A stretch of DNA of 64,000 nt from Gracilibacillus dipsosauri (GCF_003176895.1 NZ_QGTD01000011.1:210428-274427), one strand, 5' to 3'. Shown: positions 1-8,349, counted from the first letter of the stretch. Made by a program: numbers and translations. Notes: generated from the sequence alone by a model not told the origin.

Positions 1-62
1 AGAAGTTCGACGTAGCGGAGATTTTAAGGTGCCAAGTATAAGCAAAACTAGGCATTCTCCAA

Positions 63-88
63 AAGACGAGCGAATGCGAGTTTTTCTA
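63..88. repeat. Short dispersed motif, copy 1
   Basis: A 26-base stretch ending in GCGAGTTTTTCTA matches 24 of 26 bases with 54349-54374. The bases before it (23-43) also resemble those before the second copy, with about 20 extra bases here. Nothing else can be called in positions 1-131; no coding frame is supported. Confidence 0.5.
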
Positions 89-131
89 ACATTATTTTTT
101 GGTGAAGATGTGCTTATCTAGCATTTTTAAC

Positions 132-159
132 TTGAAATGATGAAGAGATTTGATACAAT
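132..159 (+). promoter_or_regulatory. SigA-type promoter of the MFS gene
   Basis: TTGAAA (132-137), 16-base spacer, TACAAT (154-159). It would give a leader of roughly 110 bases before the GTG start at 278. No clear riboswitch or hairpin is seen in that leader. Confidence 0.5.
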
Positions 160-277
160 GAAGCTTATCGTTTTTGTTAAAGTACTAGCAGAGTAAATGC
201 TGGAAAAAAAGCAGTAGATGGAATGGCAATGGGTACACTACCTACATTTTAGCCAGTAGTTAGGGGCGGAATACGAA

Positions 278-1471
278 GTGAAGCAAATCAATGTATCATC
301 AAAGATAGTCTTAGCAATCTTTATGATTGGTACCTTTTCTGTTGGGATGACAGAGTATGTTGTAACAGGATTACTGACACAATTTGCAAACGATTTAGAT
401 GTCGATGTTTCAACAACAGGATTACTATTAAGTGTTTATGCGATAAGTGTAGCAGTGTTTGGACCAATTCTTAGAATGGTTACATTAAAATTCTCCCCCA
501 AGCCACTCCTAGTTGGACTGATGGCTTTATTTGTTATCAGCAATATTATTGCTGCAACAGCACCAAGCTTTGAAGTATTATTACTATCTAGATTATTGTC
601 TGCTGCTATGCATGCTCCGTTTTTTGGCCTGTGTATGGCGATAGCTGTGAATATATCTGCACCACATAAAAGAACAGGTGCGATTGCAGCTGTGCAAGGA
701 GGACTTACCATTGCCATTATGCTAGGTGTACCTTTCGGCTCCTTTCTAGGCGGTATGTTAGATTGGAGATTGGTTTTTTGGTTTATGGTAATTCTAGGAA
801 TAATTACCTTAACGGCTCTTGTAATCGTGACACCCAATCAGGAGACAACAGATGTACCAAAATTGAAAAAAGAGCTTAAAATATTCCGTAATAAAAATGT
901 CCTGATGGTTATATTCATTATCGTCTTTGGTTTTTCAGGTGTGTTCACTGCATATACGTTTATGGAACCAATGATTAGAGAGTTCACAGGCTTTGGAGTT
1001 ACAGGTATTACAGCTACTTTATTTTGCTTTGGTGTAGGATCCGTTATTGGGAATTTTGCTTCTGGAAAAATTCAGGAAGCACGCTTAACAGAGTATCTTA
1101 TGCTAGCATTAGCTAGTTTAGCAGTTGTTTTGTTGATTTTTGCGTTTACTGTTCAATTTGCTGCACTAGCACTGATTGCCAGCTTTTTATTTGGTGCAGG
1201 GACGTTTGGGACATCTCCAATCCTGAATTCTAAAATAATTTTGGCCGCAACAGAAGCTCCATTACTATCAGGAACTATTGCAGCTTCTGTTTTCAACTTA
1301 GCAAATTTTATTGGAGCAACACTCGGAACCGTATTATTAAAGAATGGCTTCTCTTATGTCATGATTACAGTAATTGCTGCAGGTATCATCGGATTGGGTT
1401 TCATTTTAGCCATTGTGACACATTTGGTGGAAGACAAGGAAGTATTTCGGGTAGTGCGGTCTGATTCATGA
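278..1471 (+). CDS. MFS transporter (DHA1-type, drug or sugar efflux)
   Basis: Predicted 397-residue polytopic membrane protein with about 12 hydrophobic segments and a polar loop near residues 186-205 in the middle, as expected for the major facilitator superfamily. The N-terminal segment carrying GMTEYVVTGLL and the loop GPILRMVTLKF fit the DHA1 branch of proton-coupled exporters (AraJ/YdhP-like). The start is GTG at 278, about 7-10 bases after a purine-rich AGGGGCGG. It appears monocistronic, and the next gene has its own promoter. The substrate cannot be read from the sequence; drug, sugar or purine export are all possible. Confidence 0.8.
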   Translation: MKQINVSSKIVLAIFMIGTFSVGMTEYVVTGLLTQFANDLDVDVSTTGLLLSVYAISVAVFGPILRMVTLKFSPKPLLVGLMALFVISNIIAATAPSFEVLLLSRLLSAAMHAPFFGLCMAIAVNISAPHKRTGAIAAVQGGLTIAIMLGVPFGSFLGGMLDWRLVFWFMVILGIITLTALVIVTPNQETTDVPKLKKELKIFRNKNVLMVIFIIVFGFSGVFTAYTFMEPMIREFTGFGVTGITATLFCFGVGSVIGNFASGKIQEARLTEYLMLALASLAVVLLIFAFTVQFAALALIASFLFGAGTFGTSPILNSKIILAATEAPLLSGTIAASVFNLANFIGATLGTVLLKNGFSYVMITVIAAGIIGLGFILAIVTHLVEDKEVFRVVRSDS

Positions 1472-1513
1472 GTAGGAATGATGTCTTTCAGGATGTATAG
1501 TGTCAAAAATTGT

Positions 1514-1542
1514 TTGATAATGTTTGAAAACGGGCATAATAT
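1514..1542 (+). promoter_or_regulatory. SigA-type promoter of the BCCT transporter
   Basis: TTGATA (1514-1519), 17-base spacer, TAATAT (1537-1542), about 32 bases before the ATG. No SigB-type element with correct spacing was found here, unlike the stress promoter known for opuD in B. subtilis. Confidence 0.55.
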
Positions 1543-1573
1543 AGAGACTGGACGTGGAATAGGGGTTGAGTAA

Positions 1574-3082
1574 ATGAGAAAATACAATGCTGTTTTTTGG
1601 ATAGCACTTTCCATCTGTGCCCTCATTGTTTTATGGGGCATGATTGATCCAAAAAATTTGAAGGATTCAACACAAGCAATCACTACATATATTTCTGAAT
1701 ATTTTGGTTGGTATTATTTACTTATCATCATGGTTTTCTTAGCTTTTTGTATTTATCTTATTTTTTCTCGTATAGGGAAATTGCGGTTAGGTAAAGACAA
1801 TGAAAGACCTGAATATTCAACCGCTTCATGGTTTGCCATGCTTTTTAGTGCAGGTATGGGAATGGGGTTAGTATTTTGGACTACAGCAGAGCCTATCTCA
1901 CATGCTTTTAAAAGCTCACCAAATGCAGAAGTAGGATCGAATGAAGCGATTCGCGAGTCATTACAATATTCCTTCTTTCATTGGGGAATTCACGCATGGG
2001 CGGTATATGCTATTGTCGCCTTAGCACTCGCTTATTTTAAATTTAAAAAAGATTATCCAGGACTAATTAGTGCTACCCTTACACCTGTTTTTGGGGAGAG
2101 GGCAATGAAAGCGACTCCTGGTAAATTAATTGATATCTTAGCCATTTTTGCAACAGTCGTCGGTGTGGCATCCACGCTAGGCTTTGGATCTGCTCAGATT
2201 AATGGTGGTCTAGCTTATCTATTTGATACACCTAATAATTTTACGATGCAGCTTGTTATTTTAGCTGTGGCGACTGCCCTTTTTATTTTATCTGCATGGT
2301 CAGGGATTGGTAAGGGGATCAAATACTTAAGTAATATTAATATGGGGCTAGGATTTTTCTTATTACTTTTGTTATTTATTGTAGGTCCTACACTTTATAT
2401 TCTGAATATGTTTACTGCTACATTAGGAAGCTATATCGCTAATTTTTTCGATATGAGTTTTCGTCTTGCCCCATTAAATGAAAAAGGACGTACTTGGATT
2501 GATAACTGGACGATCTTCTATTGGGCATGGTGGATATCATGGGCTCCATTTGTCGGTATATTTATTGCAAGAATATCTCGTGGTCGAACGATTAAACAAT
2601 TTATGGTCGGTGTATTATTCGTACCAGCCCTAGTCTGCTTTATTTTTTTCGCAGTCTTTGGGGTATCTGCGCTAAATATTGAACAAAATGGAATAGAGGC
2701 AATTTCTGAATATACGTTAGAGACCACAACTTTTGGGATGCTGCAGCATTATCCATTAGGTGACTTTATGGCTTTAGTTACGGTCTTTGTGATCGCGATT
2801 TTCTTTATCACTTCTGCCGATTCTGCTACCTTTGTCTTGGGAATGCTTAGTTCTAATGGATCGATTAATCCAGCAAATTCGATCAAAATTGCTTGGGGGT
2901 TAGCAATGTCAGCGATGGCTGCCATTATTGTATACTTTGGTGGAACAGCGGGACTACAGAACATGTTAATTATTGCCGCACTCCCATTTTCGGTAATTAT
3001 GATTCTGATGTTAGTATCCTTTCTTAAGATAGTAAAAAAGGATGTTAGAAAGGATAAAAAACCAAGAAAAAGAGTGAGTTAA
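1574..3082 (+). CDS. BCCT family glycine betaine/choline/carnitine transporter (OpuD-like)
   Basis: 502-residue membrane protein of the betaine/choline/carnitine family, which takes up compatible solutes with sodium for osmoprotection. The family hallmarks are present: the glycine-rich segment FSAGMGMGLVFWTTAEP (residues 91-107) and the tryptophan-rich segment WAWWISWAPFVGIF followed by ARISRGRT (about residues 316-337), which line the substrate and Na+ path. About 12 transmembrane segments are predicted. The length is typical of OpuD, and it lacks the long regulatory C-tail of BetP (the tail is a short basic KKDKKPRKR type). A promoter precedes it and a hairpin follows, so it is probably a single-gene unit. 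Betaine is the likeliest substrate, but this is inference. Confidence 0.9.
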   Translation: MRKYNAVFWIALSICALIVLWGMIDPKNLKDSTQAITTYISEYFGWYYLLIIMVFLAFCIYLIFSRIGKLRLGKDNERPEYSTASWFAMLFSAGMGMGLVFWTTAEPISHAFKSSPNAEVGSNEAIRESLQYSFFHWGIHAWAVYAIVALALAYFKFKKDYPGLISATLTPVFGERAMKATPGKLIDILAIFATVVGVASTLGFGSAQINGGLAYLFDTPNNFTMQLVILAVATALFILSAWSGIGKGIKYLSNINMGLGFFLLLLLFIVGPTLYILNMFTATLGSYIANFFDMSFRLAPLNEKGRTWIDNWTIFYWAWWISWAPFVGIFIARISRGRTIKQFMVGVLFVPALVCFIFFAVFGVSALNIEQNGIEAISEYTLETTTFGMLQHYPLGDFMALVTVFVIAIFFITSADSATFVLGMLSSNGSINPANSIKIAWGLAMSAMAAIIVYFGGTAGLQNMLIIAALPFSVIMILMLVSFLKIVKKDVRKDKKPRKRVS

Positions 3083-3116
3083 TTTATTTTGCTGATTACT
3101 GAATATTTAAGAAAAG

Positions 3117-3150
3117 AACCTCCGGACTATTTTATTCGGAGGTTTATGCT
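3117..3150 (+). terminator. Intrinsic terminator after the BCCT gene
   Basis: Arms AACCTCCG (3117-3124) and CGGAGGTT (3137-3144) form a perfect 8-bp stem with a 12-base loop; the T-tract behind it is interrupted. Confidence 0.6.
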
Positions 3151-3253
3151 TTTGCTGATAAGGAATATAGTCAATATAAAGGCTTTGATTGCATAAATTC
3201 TCCTAAAATCATTTGTCTTTTGCTACAATAAATATAACAAATGGAAGAAAATT

Positions 3254-3766
3254 GTGGAGATTGTATCTAGATTAGATGGGAGTATGAATATGGATATTTT
3301 ATGGTGGATATTAATTATTGCTTGTTTTGTGCTGGCATTTGTAGGGATTGTTTTTCCGATTATACCGGCAGTGTTAGTAATCTGGGTGGGATTTTTTCTG
3401 TATCAATTTTTATTGACAACAGACAATATTGGCTGGGTCTTTTGGATTGCAATGGCCATTTTAACGATTATATTAATCCTGTCTGATATTATTGCAAATA
3501 GCTACTTTGTCAAAAAATATGGTGGCTCCAAGTGGGGCGAGCGGATGGCGGGTTTAGGAGTGATTGTCGGTTCCTTTATCATTCCGCCGTTTGGGATTAT
3601 TATCGTTCCATTTATCTTAGTCATTATCACAGAATTAATACAAAAAAGAACGAGTGGTGATGCAATGAAGGCAGCATATGGTTCCTTACTTGGTTTTTTA
3701 GGTGGGACAGTTGCTAAAATCGTCATTCAACTAATTATGATCATTTGGTTTTTCATCGCCATTTAA
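3254..3766 (+). CDS. DUF456 family membrane protein (YqgC-like)
   Basis: Small integral membrane protein of the DUF456 family, function unknown. After a short polar start come about four to five hydrophobic segments. The segment CFVLAFVGIVFPIIPAVL near the N-terminus and GGSKWGERMAGLGVIVGSF in the middle (a glycine-rich soluble loop between helices) are characteristic of the family. The GTG at 3254 has GGAAG 6 bases upstream; ATG codons at 3284 and 3290 are alternatives, and 3290 (beginning MDILWW) agrees best with homologues as I remember them. The kinase gene starts 20 bases downstream, so the two are probably cotranscribed. Confidence 0.75.
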   Translation: MEIVSRLDGSMNMDILWWILIIACFVLAFVGIVFPIIPAVLVIWVGFFLYQFLLTTDNIGWVFWIAMAILTIILILSDIIANSYFVKKYGGSKWGERMAGLGVIVGSFIIPPFGIIIVPFILVIITELIQKRTSGDAMKAAYGSLLGFLGGTVAKIVIQLIMIIWFFIAI

Positions 3767-3785
3767 ATACATCGAGGTGTTAGCA

Positions 3786-4589
3786 ATGGAAAGAGTATTG
3801 ACGATTGCAGGTGCTGCTGCACAAGGAAGTGCAGGAATTCAAGCAGATTTAAAGACGTTTCAGGAAAGAAACGTCTATGGAATGTCTGCAATCACAGCAA
3901 CAGTAACAAATCAATCAAGAACAGAAAAGAAAATTTTTTTGCGTACGATAGAGGAAATCGAAGCACAGCTATATACAGCAGTAGAAAAGGTAGGAATCGA
4001 TGCGATCAAAACTGGAATGCTTTTTTCTACTACTATTATTGAAAGGGTAGTGACATTCATAGCGCGAAACAAGTCCCCTTATTTAGTAGTAGATCCAGTC
4101 ATGATTGGCAAAATGGGCTCTCAATTATTAGCAGATGATGCGATCGAAGTATTGAAAAAGCAATTAATTCCTTTGGCCACCATTATAACGCCAAACCGAT
4201 TAGAAGCAGCAAGGCTTTTAAATAAAAAAATTCCCGAAACGGTAGAGGAATTAAAGGCATATGCCGTTCAATTACATGAGCTAGGCGGTTCCTATGTATT
4301 TGTAAAAGGTGGGAAAATGGAAGGGAAGGCAGTAGATGTATTGTATGACGGAGAAAGCTGTCACATATATGAGACAGAATTTGTTGATACGATACATACA
4401 AGTGGTGCTGGATGTAGCTTTGCGGCTTGCTTAACTGCTGAATTAGCAAAAGGAGTCGAGATAAGGGATGCAATCGAGATAAGCAAATCTTATGTCTATT
4501 ATGCGATTAAGCATAGCTTATCCTTTGGAAAAGGGGTGGGCTCCGTTCAACCAGCAGCCTACCGCTTGTTTCATAATTCTAGTCAATAA
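3786..4589 (+). CDS. pdxK: PdxK/ThiD-like ribokinase-family kinase
   Basis: Ribokinase-fold kinase of the ThiD/PdxK group, which phosphorylates pyridoxal/pyridoxine or hydroxymethylpyrimidine. Conserved parts are GIQADLKTFQERNVYGM (from residue 17), VVDPVMIGK, ITPNRLEAARLL and the C-terminal anion hole GAGCSFAA with C210 in the position of the catalytic cysteine of bacillary PdxK. Two substrate-site motifs are off-pattern. The usual AGSD start of the substrate pocket reads AGAAAQGSAG (residues 8-17), losing the aspartate, and the CKG after VM reads GKMG. The ATG at 3786 was chosen because GAGGTG sits 7 bases before it; the upstream GTG at 3777 lies within that binding site. The substrate is therefore uncertain. 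Confidence 0.7.
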   Translation: MERVLTIAGAAAQGSAGIQADLKTFQERNVYGMSAITATVTNQSRTEKKIFLRTIEEIEAQLYTAVEKVGIDAIKTGMLFSTTIIERVVTFIARNKSPYLVVDPVMIGKMGSQLLADDAIEVLKKQLIPLATIITPNRLEAARLLNKKIPETVEELKAYAVQLHELGGSYVFVKGGKMEGKAVDVLYDGESCHIYETEFVDTIHTSGAGCSFAACLTAELAKGVEIRDAIEISKSYVYYAIKHSLSFGKGVGSVQPAAYRLFHNSSQ

Positions 4590-4595
4590 AGGAAG

Positions 4596-4900
4596 TGGTG
4601 GGGTCATAATAATTATATAAGGTGAATGAGAATCCGAACAATCCTCTGATTGAGCGTAGTCAAAATACGGAGACTCCTGTGGGAACAGCACGAGCTGAAG
4701 ATCCACTTTGTAAAGTGGTTTTCTTTGCAAAGTTAGCAGACCGCCATGCCCACTGTAAAGGAAACACTGCGAAAGTTTACTTGAGCAGATGTTGACTTAT
4801 GCCCGATGGGTAAAAGCGGAGTATTTTGACGGAGCGGTTACAGTGCAGAAATACCAACGTTCGGATTTTCTCTATTTTATTACTCTTTTGTCCCAATCTC
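4596..4900. repeat. Palindromic repeat element, copy 1 (long form)
   Basis: This fills the 418-base gap after the kinase gene. It shares long blocks with 17951-18178: GAGAATCCGAACAAT, TGATTGAGCGTAGTCAAAAT, CGGAGACTCCTGTGGGAAC, GGAGTATTTTGAC and TTACTCTTTTGTCCCA. Nested inverted repeats run from the outside in: AATCCGAAC with GTTCGGATT, then TCAAAATAC with GTATTTTGA. This copy has about 77 extra bases at the apex compared with copy 2. No coding frame is supported. It could be a MITE-like element or a structured RNA locus. Confidence 0.8.
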
Positions 4901-4912
4901 TTTTCTTTTTTT

Positions 4913-4938
4913 GTTTAAATAAACAGAAATTTGGAAAA
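4913..4938 (+). promoter_or_regulatory. Possible SigB-type promoter
   Basis: GTTTAA (4913-4918), 14-base spacer, GGAAAA (4933-4938). The -35 is a perfect match and the -10 differs at one base from GGGWAW. It lies just before the ECF-type promoter and is a weaker call. Confidence 0.3.
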
Positions 4939-4941
4939 AAG

Positions 4942-4969
4942 TGAAACCATGTTTATTTTTGGACGTATA
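4942..4969 (+). promoter_or_regulatory. ECF-sigma (SigW-type) promoter
   Basis: TGAAAC (4942-4947), exactly 16 bases, CGTATA (4964-4969). This is a full match to the TGAAAC-N16-CGTA pattern of B. subtilis SigW promoters. It lies 38 bases before the start of the ABC exporter operon. Confidence 0.75.
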
Positions 4970-5007
4970 TATTAATAGAGGTAAAAGTATTTAATGGAGG
5001 TGTCTGC

Positions 5008-5925
5008 GTGCAACCAGCAATGCAGTTAAAGAATGTGAATAAAAGCATTGGTAAGAAAAAAATTATTAAAGACTTAAGCTTTGAGATTTATCCAGGTGAA
5101 GTTTTCGGATTTTTAGGACCAAATGGGGCCGGAAAAACGACAACGATTAGAATGATGGTAGGTCTAATGAAGATATCGGCAGGGGATATCCTAATTAATG
5201 GGGTAAGTGTGAGCAAAAATTATAAACAAGCAGTCCGACAAGTTGGGGCTATTGTGGAAAATCCAGAAATGTATCCATTTATGAGTGGATGGAAAAATTT
5301 AAAGCATTTTGCTCGAATGATACCTGGTATTACGGATGAACGTATCAAGGAAGTGATTGCATTAGTAGGTTTAGAGAAGGCAATTCATGAAAAAGTAGGA
5401 AAGTATTCCTTAGGTATGCGTCAGCGTATTGGAGTGGCTCAGGCATTATTACATAATCCTTCTATTCTTATTTTAGATGAACCAACCAACGGACTCGATC
5501 CTGCAGGAATAAGAGAAATAAGACAGTATATTAGAAAACTTGCAGAGGAAGAAAATGTTGCGGTCATTGTTTCTAGTCACTTATTATCAGAAATTGAGCT
5601 TATGTGTGATCGAATTGGTATTATTAAAAATGGAGAGCTTGTAACAGTGGAAAAGGTTGCAGATGAGTCAAACGAAGATCAAGATCTTCAAGTATTGATA
5701 GAGGTCTCTCCTATTGATACAGCAGTTAAAGTGATAGAAGATGCCTTTAACATATCGGCATCCATAGAAGAGAACAAATTAGCTATCAAAACAAAGAAGG
5801 AAATCATACCTCAGATCATTCAAGAACTAGTGAAACACCAGCTAGAAATCTATGAAGTAGTAACAAATAATGCTAGCCTTGAAGATAAATTCTTTGAAAT
5901 GATTGGAGAGAACACGATTGCGTAA
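5008..5925 (+). CDS. ABC transporter ATP-binding protein (BcrA-type)
   Basis: 305-residue ATPase subunit of an ABC-2 type exporter. Walker A GPNGAGKTT is at residues 37-45, the signature SLGMRQ at 134-139 and Walker B LILDEP at 154-159, followed by the H-loop SSHLLSEIE. A C-terminal extension of about 80 residues is typical of bacitracin/lantibiotic-resistance type ATPases. The start is GTG at 5008 behind GGAGGTG. The permease gene begins inside its last codons, so the two are translationally coupled. An ECF-type promoter directly upstream suggests induction by envelope stress or cell-wall antimicrobials. The exported substrate is unknown. Confidence 0.85.
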   Translation: MQPAMQLKNVNKSIGKKKIIKDLSFEIYPGEVFGFLGPNGAGKTTTIRMMVGLMKISAGDILINGVSVSKNYKQAVRQVGAIVENPEMYPFMSGWKNLKHFARMIPGITDERIKEVIALVGLEKAIHEKVGKYSLGMRQRIGVAQALLHNPSILILDEPTNGLDPAGIREIRQYIRKLAEEENVAVIVSSHLLSEIELMCDRIGIIKNGELVTVEKVADESNEDQDLQVLIEVSPIDTAVKVIEDAFNISASIEENKLAIKTKKEIIPQIIQELVKHQLEIYEVVTNNASLEDKFFEMIGENTIA

Positions 5926-6868
5926 CTTTTTTTCTTTAATAAATAATGAACAAATCAAGCTCTATAGTCGATTTTCGACATGGTCGATGTATATAATCCT
6001 TGCTGGTATTATCCTAGCATCAGGATTAATTACCTTCTTCTTTTCAGATGGACTTGAGGAATATGGAGATAATTGGCGAGAAGAATTACAAGCAAAAAAT
6101 GAAGAATATTTAGAAATGCAAGCAGAAGATGAAGTGTTTGGTGATTTGTATGCATATGATATTGCAAAAAATGAATATTACTTAGAGAACGATATTAAGC
6201 CCTTGTCTTATGATGCATGGCAATTTGCCCTGGAGAACGCAGGCTTAACCATGTTAGTTAGTTTATTTACGATCATTGTTGCTGCAAGTATCGTATCAAG
6301 TGAGTTTAAATGGGGGACGATTAAGCTTTTATTAATTCGCCCAATTTCTCGAGGTAAGATTTTATGGACAAAATATGTGAATGTATTAATCTTTTCTATT
6401 TCGATGCTTATATTCTCCTTTTTAATTAATTTAATCATTGGAGCTATTCTATTTGGTATAAATGGATTAAGCCCTAATATAGTAATAGAAGGGGCAAATG
6501 GGTTTGAACAAGTAAGTGTTGTTTCTGAAATATTGACAAAGTACGGCTTAAATATGGTAAATTTAATCATAATGGCTACATTCGCTTTTATGATCTCCAC
6601 TTTATTTAGAAATAATAGTATGGCAATTGGACTTGCGATTTTCTTGATGTTCGCAGGGGATATCATTGTGAGTTTCCTGTCTAAATACGATTGGGCGAAA
6701 TTTATATTATTTGCAAACACGAATTTAAATCAATATATGGGGAATCAAAGCCCTGTAATTGATGGAATGACCTTAGGCTTTTCCATAACCGTGCTTGTTG
6801 TATACTATATTATCTTTTTACTTGTTTCATGGTTATCCTTTACAAGAAGAGATGTAGCTGGACATTAA
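5918..6868 (+). CDS. ABC-2 type transporter permease
   Basis: About 316-residue permease partner of the preceding ATPase. One hydrophobic segment near residues 20-45 is followed by an acidic extracellular loop of about 70 residues (rich in E, D, Y) and then about five further membrane segments, the usual ABC-2/BcrB layout. The TTG at 5918 was chosen because GGAGAG ends 7 bases before it; the alternative TTG at 5903 overlaps that ribosome binding site. The start overlaps the ATPase stop codon by 8 bases. The final hydrophobic segment is followed by SFTRRDVAGH. Confidence 0.8.
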   Translation: MRNFFSLINNEQIKLYSRFSTWSMYIILAGIILASGLITFFFSDGLEEYGDNWREELQAKNEEYLEMQAEDEVFGDLYAYDIAKNEYYLENDIKPLSYDAWQFALENAGLTMLVSLFTIIVAASIVSSEFKWGTIKLLLIRPISRGKILWTKYVNVLIFSISMLIFSFLINLIIGAILFGINGLSPNIVIEGANGFEQVSVVSEILTKYGLNMVNLIIMATFAFMISTLFRNNSMAIGLAIFLMFAGDIIVSFLSKYDWAKFILFANTNLNQYMGNQSPVIDGMTLGFSITVLVVYYIIFLLVSWLSFTRRDVAGH

Positions 6869-6885
6869 AGAGAGGAGAATGAAAA

Positions 6886-7317
6886 TTGAGAAGAACTGCT
6901 GAAGTAGTATTAACCTTTATTGGAGCATTTGTTTATTTAATTGGCGCTTTTTTAGGAGGTATGTTTACGATGTTCGAAGACCTCCTAAACCAACAAGAGT
7001 TTGTTGATCAAGTAGAACAAACCGACCCTAGTCTTAACCCTAAAGATATTGAAATGGTGTTAGAAAGTGCAAGTAGCTTCGGTGTATATATTCTAGTCAT
7101 TTCGATTGCTGCTATCGTTCTAGGAATTGTTTCCATGTTCTTGTTTAAAGGAAATAATAAACCAAAGGCTGCAGGTATTATTCTGATCGTAGTTGGGGGA
7201 TTATCCACTTTACTTACCATTGGCTTTGGTATCTTTGCAGGAATATTCTACATCATTGCAGGTATTATGGGAGTTGCCCGTAAACCAAAGCAGGAAGTAT
7301 CCCTCGAACAGTATTAA
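6886..7317 (+). CDS. DUF4064 domain membrane protein
   Basis: 143-residue protein matching the DUF4064 pattern. A hydrophobic N-terminal segment (residues 8-28) is followed by an acidic stretch of about 40 residues (FVDQVEQTDPSLNPKDIE) and two to three closely spaced C-terminal membrane helices containing FGVYILVISIAAIVLGIV and GGLSTLLTIGFGIFAGIFYI. The start is TTG at 6886 with GAGGAG upstream, 17 bases after the permease stop, so it is the third gene of the operon behind the ECF-type promoter. The function of DUF4064 is not known; the context suggests an envelope-stress role. Confidence 0.7.
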   Translation: MRRTAEVVLTFIGAFVYLIGAFLGGMFTMFEDLLNQQEFVDQVEQTDPSLNPKDIEMVLESASSFGVYILVISIAAIVLGIVSMFLFKGNNKPKAAGIILIVVGGLSTLLTIGFGIFAGIFYIIAGIMGVARKPKQEVSLEQY

Positions 7318-7353
7318 TAAAGATCACAACGTTCCACGATATATTTTGGAATC

Positions 7354-7386
7354 AAAGCCAGACATTAATTCGTGTCTGGCTTTTTC
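7354..7386. terminator. Bidirectional terminator between convergent operons
   Basis: AAAGCCAGAC (7354-7363) pairs with GTCTGGCTTT (7374-7383) and T-rich tracts lie on both sides. It serves the DUF4064 gene on plus and overlaps the end of the DUF4349 gene on minus. Confidence 0.8.
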
Positions 7387-8300
7387 TTCTTTCTCCGTTT
7401 GAGAAGAACAATGGTGATAACGAAGATTATCAATAAAAGAACGATAATCGGTGCATTACCAATTAAAAAAACAAAAATGGTAGATACCAATGTGACTAGA
7501 AATTGAATACTTTCTTTAAATTGTTCCTTCGTTTTTTCCCAGGTACTAGCCGACTCGTTTTGTACGGATGGTAAAGAGGTATTATTTTCTTTGATAAAGA
7601 GATCAATTGTAGCAAAGTCTGATTGGTTTTCTAAATATTTAATTTTACCCGTTAGTTGTTCTATTTCTTCTTGTACTTCCGCTAAATCGGCAGATATTTT
7701 TAGTAAATCCTCTGTTTTCTCTGCCTTTTCCATAAAGGAAAGCAAGCGTTTTTCCACTACCTCTTTTGCTTCTAGTCTTGCGGTTAAATCCACATATTGC
7801 TCTGTTACATCCTCCCCGCTAACAGCTTTCTCCTGCACCTTCATATTCCCTTCATCTAAAATCGTCAAAAAGGATTGAAATTGCTTTGCCGGGATTCTTA
7901 CGGTCATGCTTCCTTGTTGGGTTTTTTCTTCTTGATGCTGAGAAGCTTGAGACGAAACGATATAGCCACCTTTTTTTAAGGTTTCCTCTTCTATAAATTT
8001 AGTTGCTTCAGTGAAATTAGAAGTTTCAATGGTTAGACTGGCATTATAGATGATTTTTCGGTTAGCAACCTCTGTTTCTGTGGCATTCGAAGAATCGTTA
8101 GCATTCTTATCATTCTCTACAGCCGATTCAGTTTGTAGATTGTTTGCTCGACTATCTTCTTTATTGGCCATACTGAAATCCTGTGGAGCTTCAGCTTGCT
8201 CGTCCGCTGTACTCTCCGCTAATTCACTACTATCATTGTTCGAACAGGCTGTGAGAAATAGAATCAAAACAAAAATGAATAAGCACCATTTTTTAAACAT
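7365..8300 (-). CDS. DUF4349 domain lipoprotein
   Basis: 311-residue predicted lipoprotein. A short signal peptide ends in the lipobox LTAC, and a Ser/Glu/Asn-rich linker (about residues 20-80) follows. The DUF4349 domain holds a beta-rich part (KIIYNASLTIETSNF, GGYIVSSQASQ, GSMTVRIPAKQF) and a coiled coil (LTARLEAKEVVEKRLLSFME... to about residue 225). Near the C-terminus come a transmembrane helix of about 25 residues and a basic tail KRRKKKK. Having both an N-terminal lipid anchor and a C-terminal helix, it would be held to the membrane at both ends. An ECF-like promoter precedes it. The function is unknown. Confidence 0.8.
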   Translation of the reverse strand: MFKKWCLFIFVLILFLTACSNNDSSELAESTADEQAEAPQDFSMANKEDSRANNLQTESAVENDKNANDSSNATETEVANRKIIYNASLTIETSNFTEATKFIEEETLKKGGYIVSSQASQHQEEKTQQGSMTVRIPAKQFQSFLTILDEGNMKVQEKAVSGEDVTEQYVDLTARLEAKEVVEKRLLSFMEKAEKTEDLLKISADLAEVQEEIEQLTGKIKYLENQSDFATIDLFIKENNTSLPSVQNESASTWEKTKEQFKESIQFLVTLVSTIFVFLIGNAPIIVLLLIIFVITIVLLKRRKKKKPDTN

Positions 8301-8320
8301 AGGAACCCCCTTTTTTTAGA

Positions 8321-8349
8321 TTAGACGTCCGATCTGTTGATTGGTTACA
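8321..8349 (-). promoter_or_regulatory. ECF-sigma type promoter of the DUF4349 gene
   Basis: On the minus strand: TGTAAC (8349-8344), exactly 16 bases, CGTCTAA (8327-8321). CGTC -10 elements are typical of SigM/SigX promoters in B. subtilis. The -35 differs at one base from TGAAAC. Confidence 0.6.

Noticed and set aside
7591..8319. Plus-strand frames across the DUF4349 gene
   Set aside because: Ser/Phe-rich antisense shadows of the lipoprotein gene, whose signal peptide, domain and promoter are clear on the minus strand.
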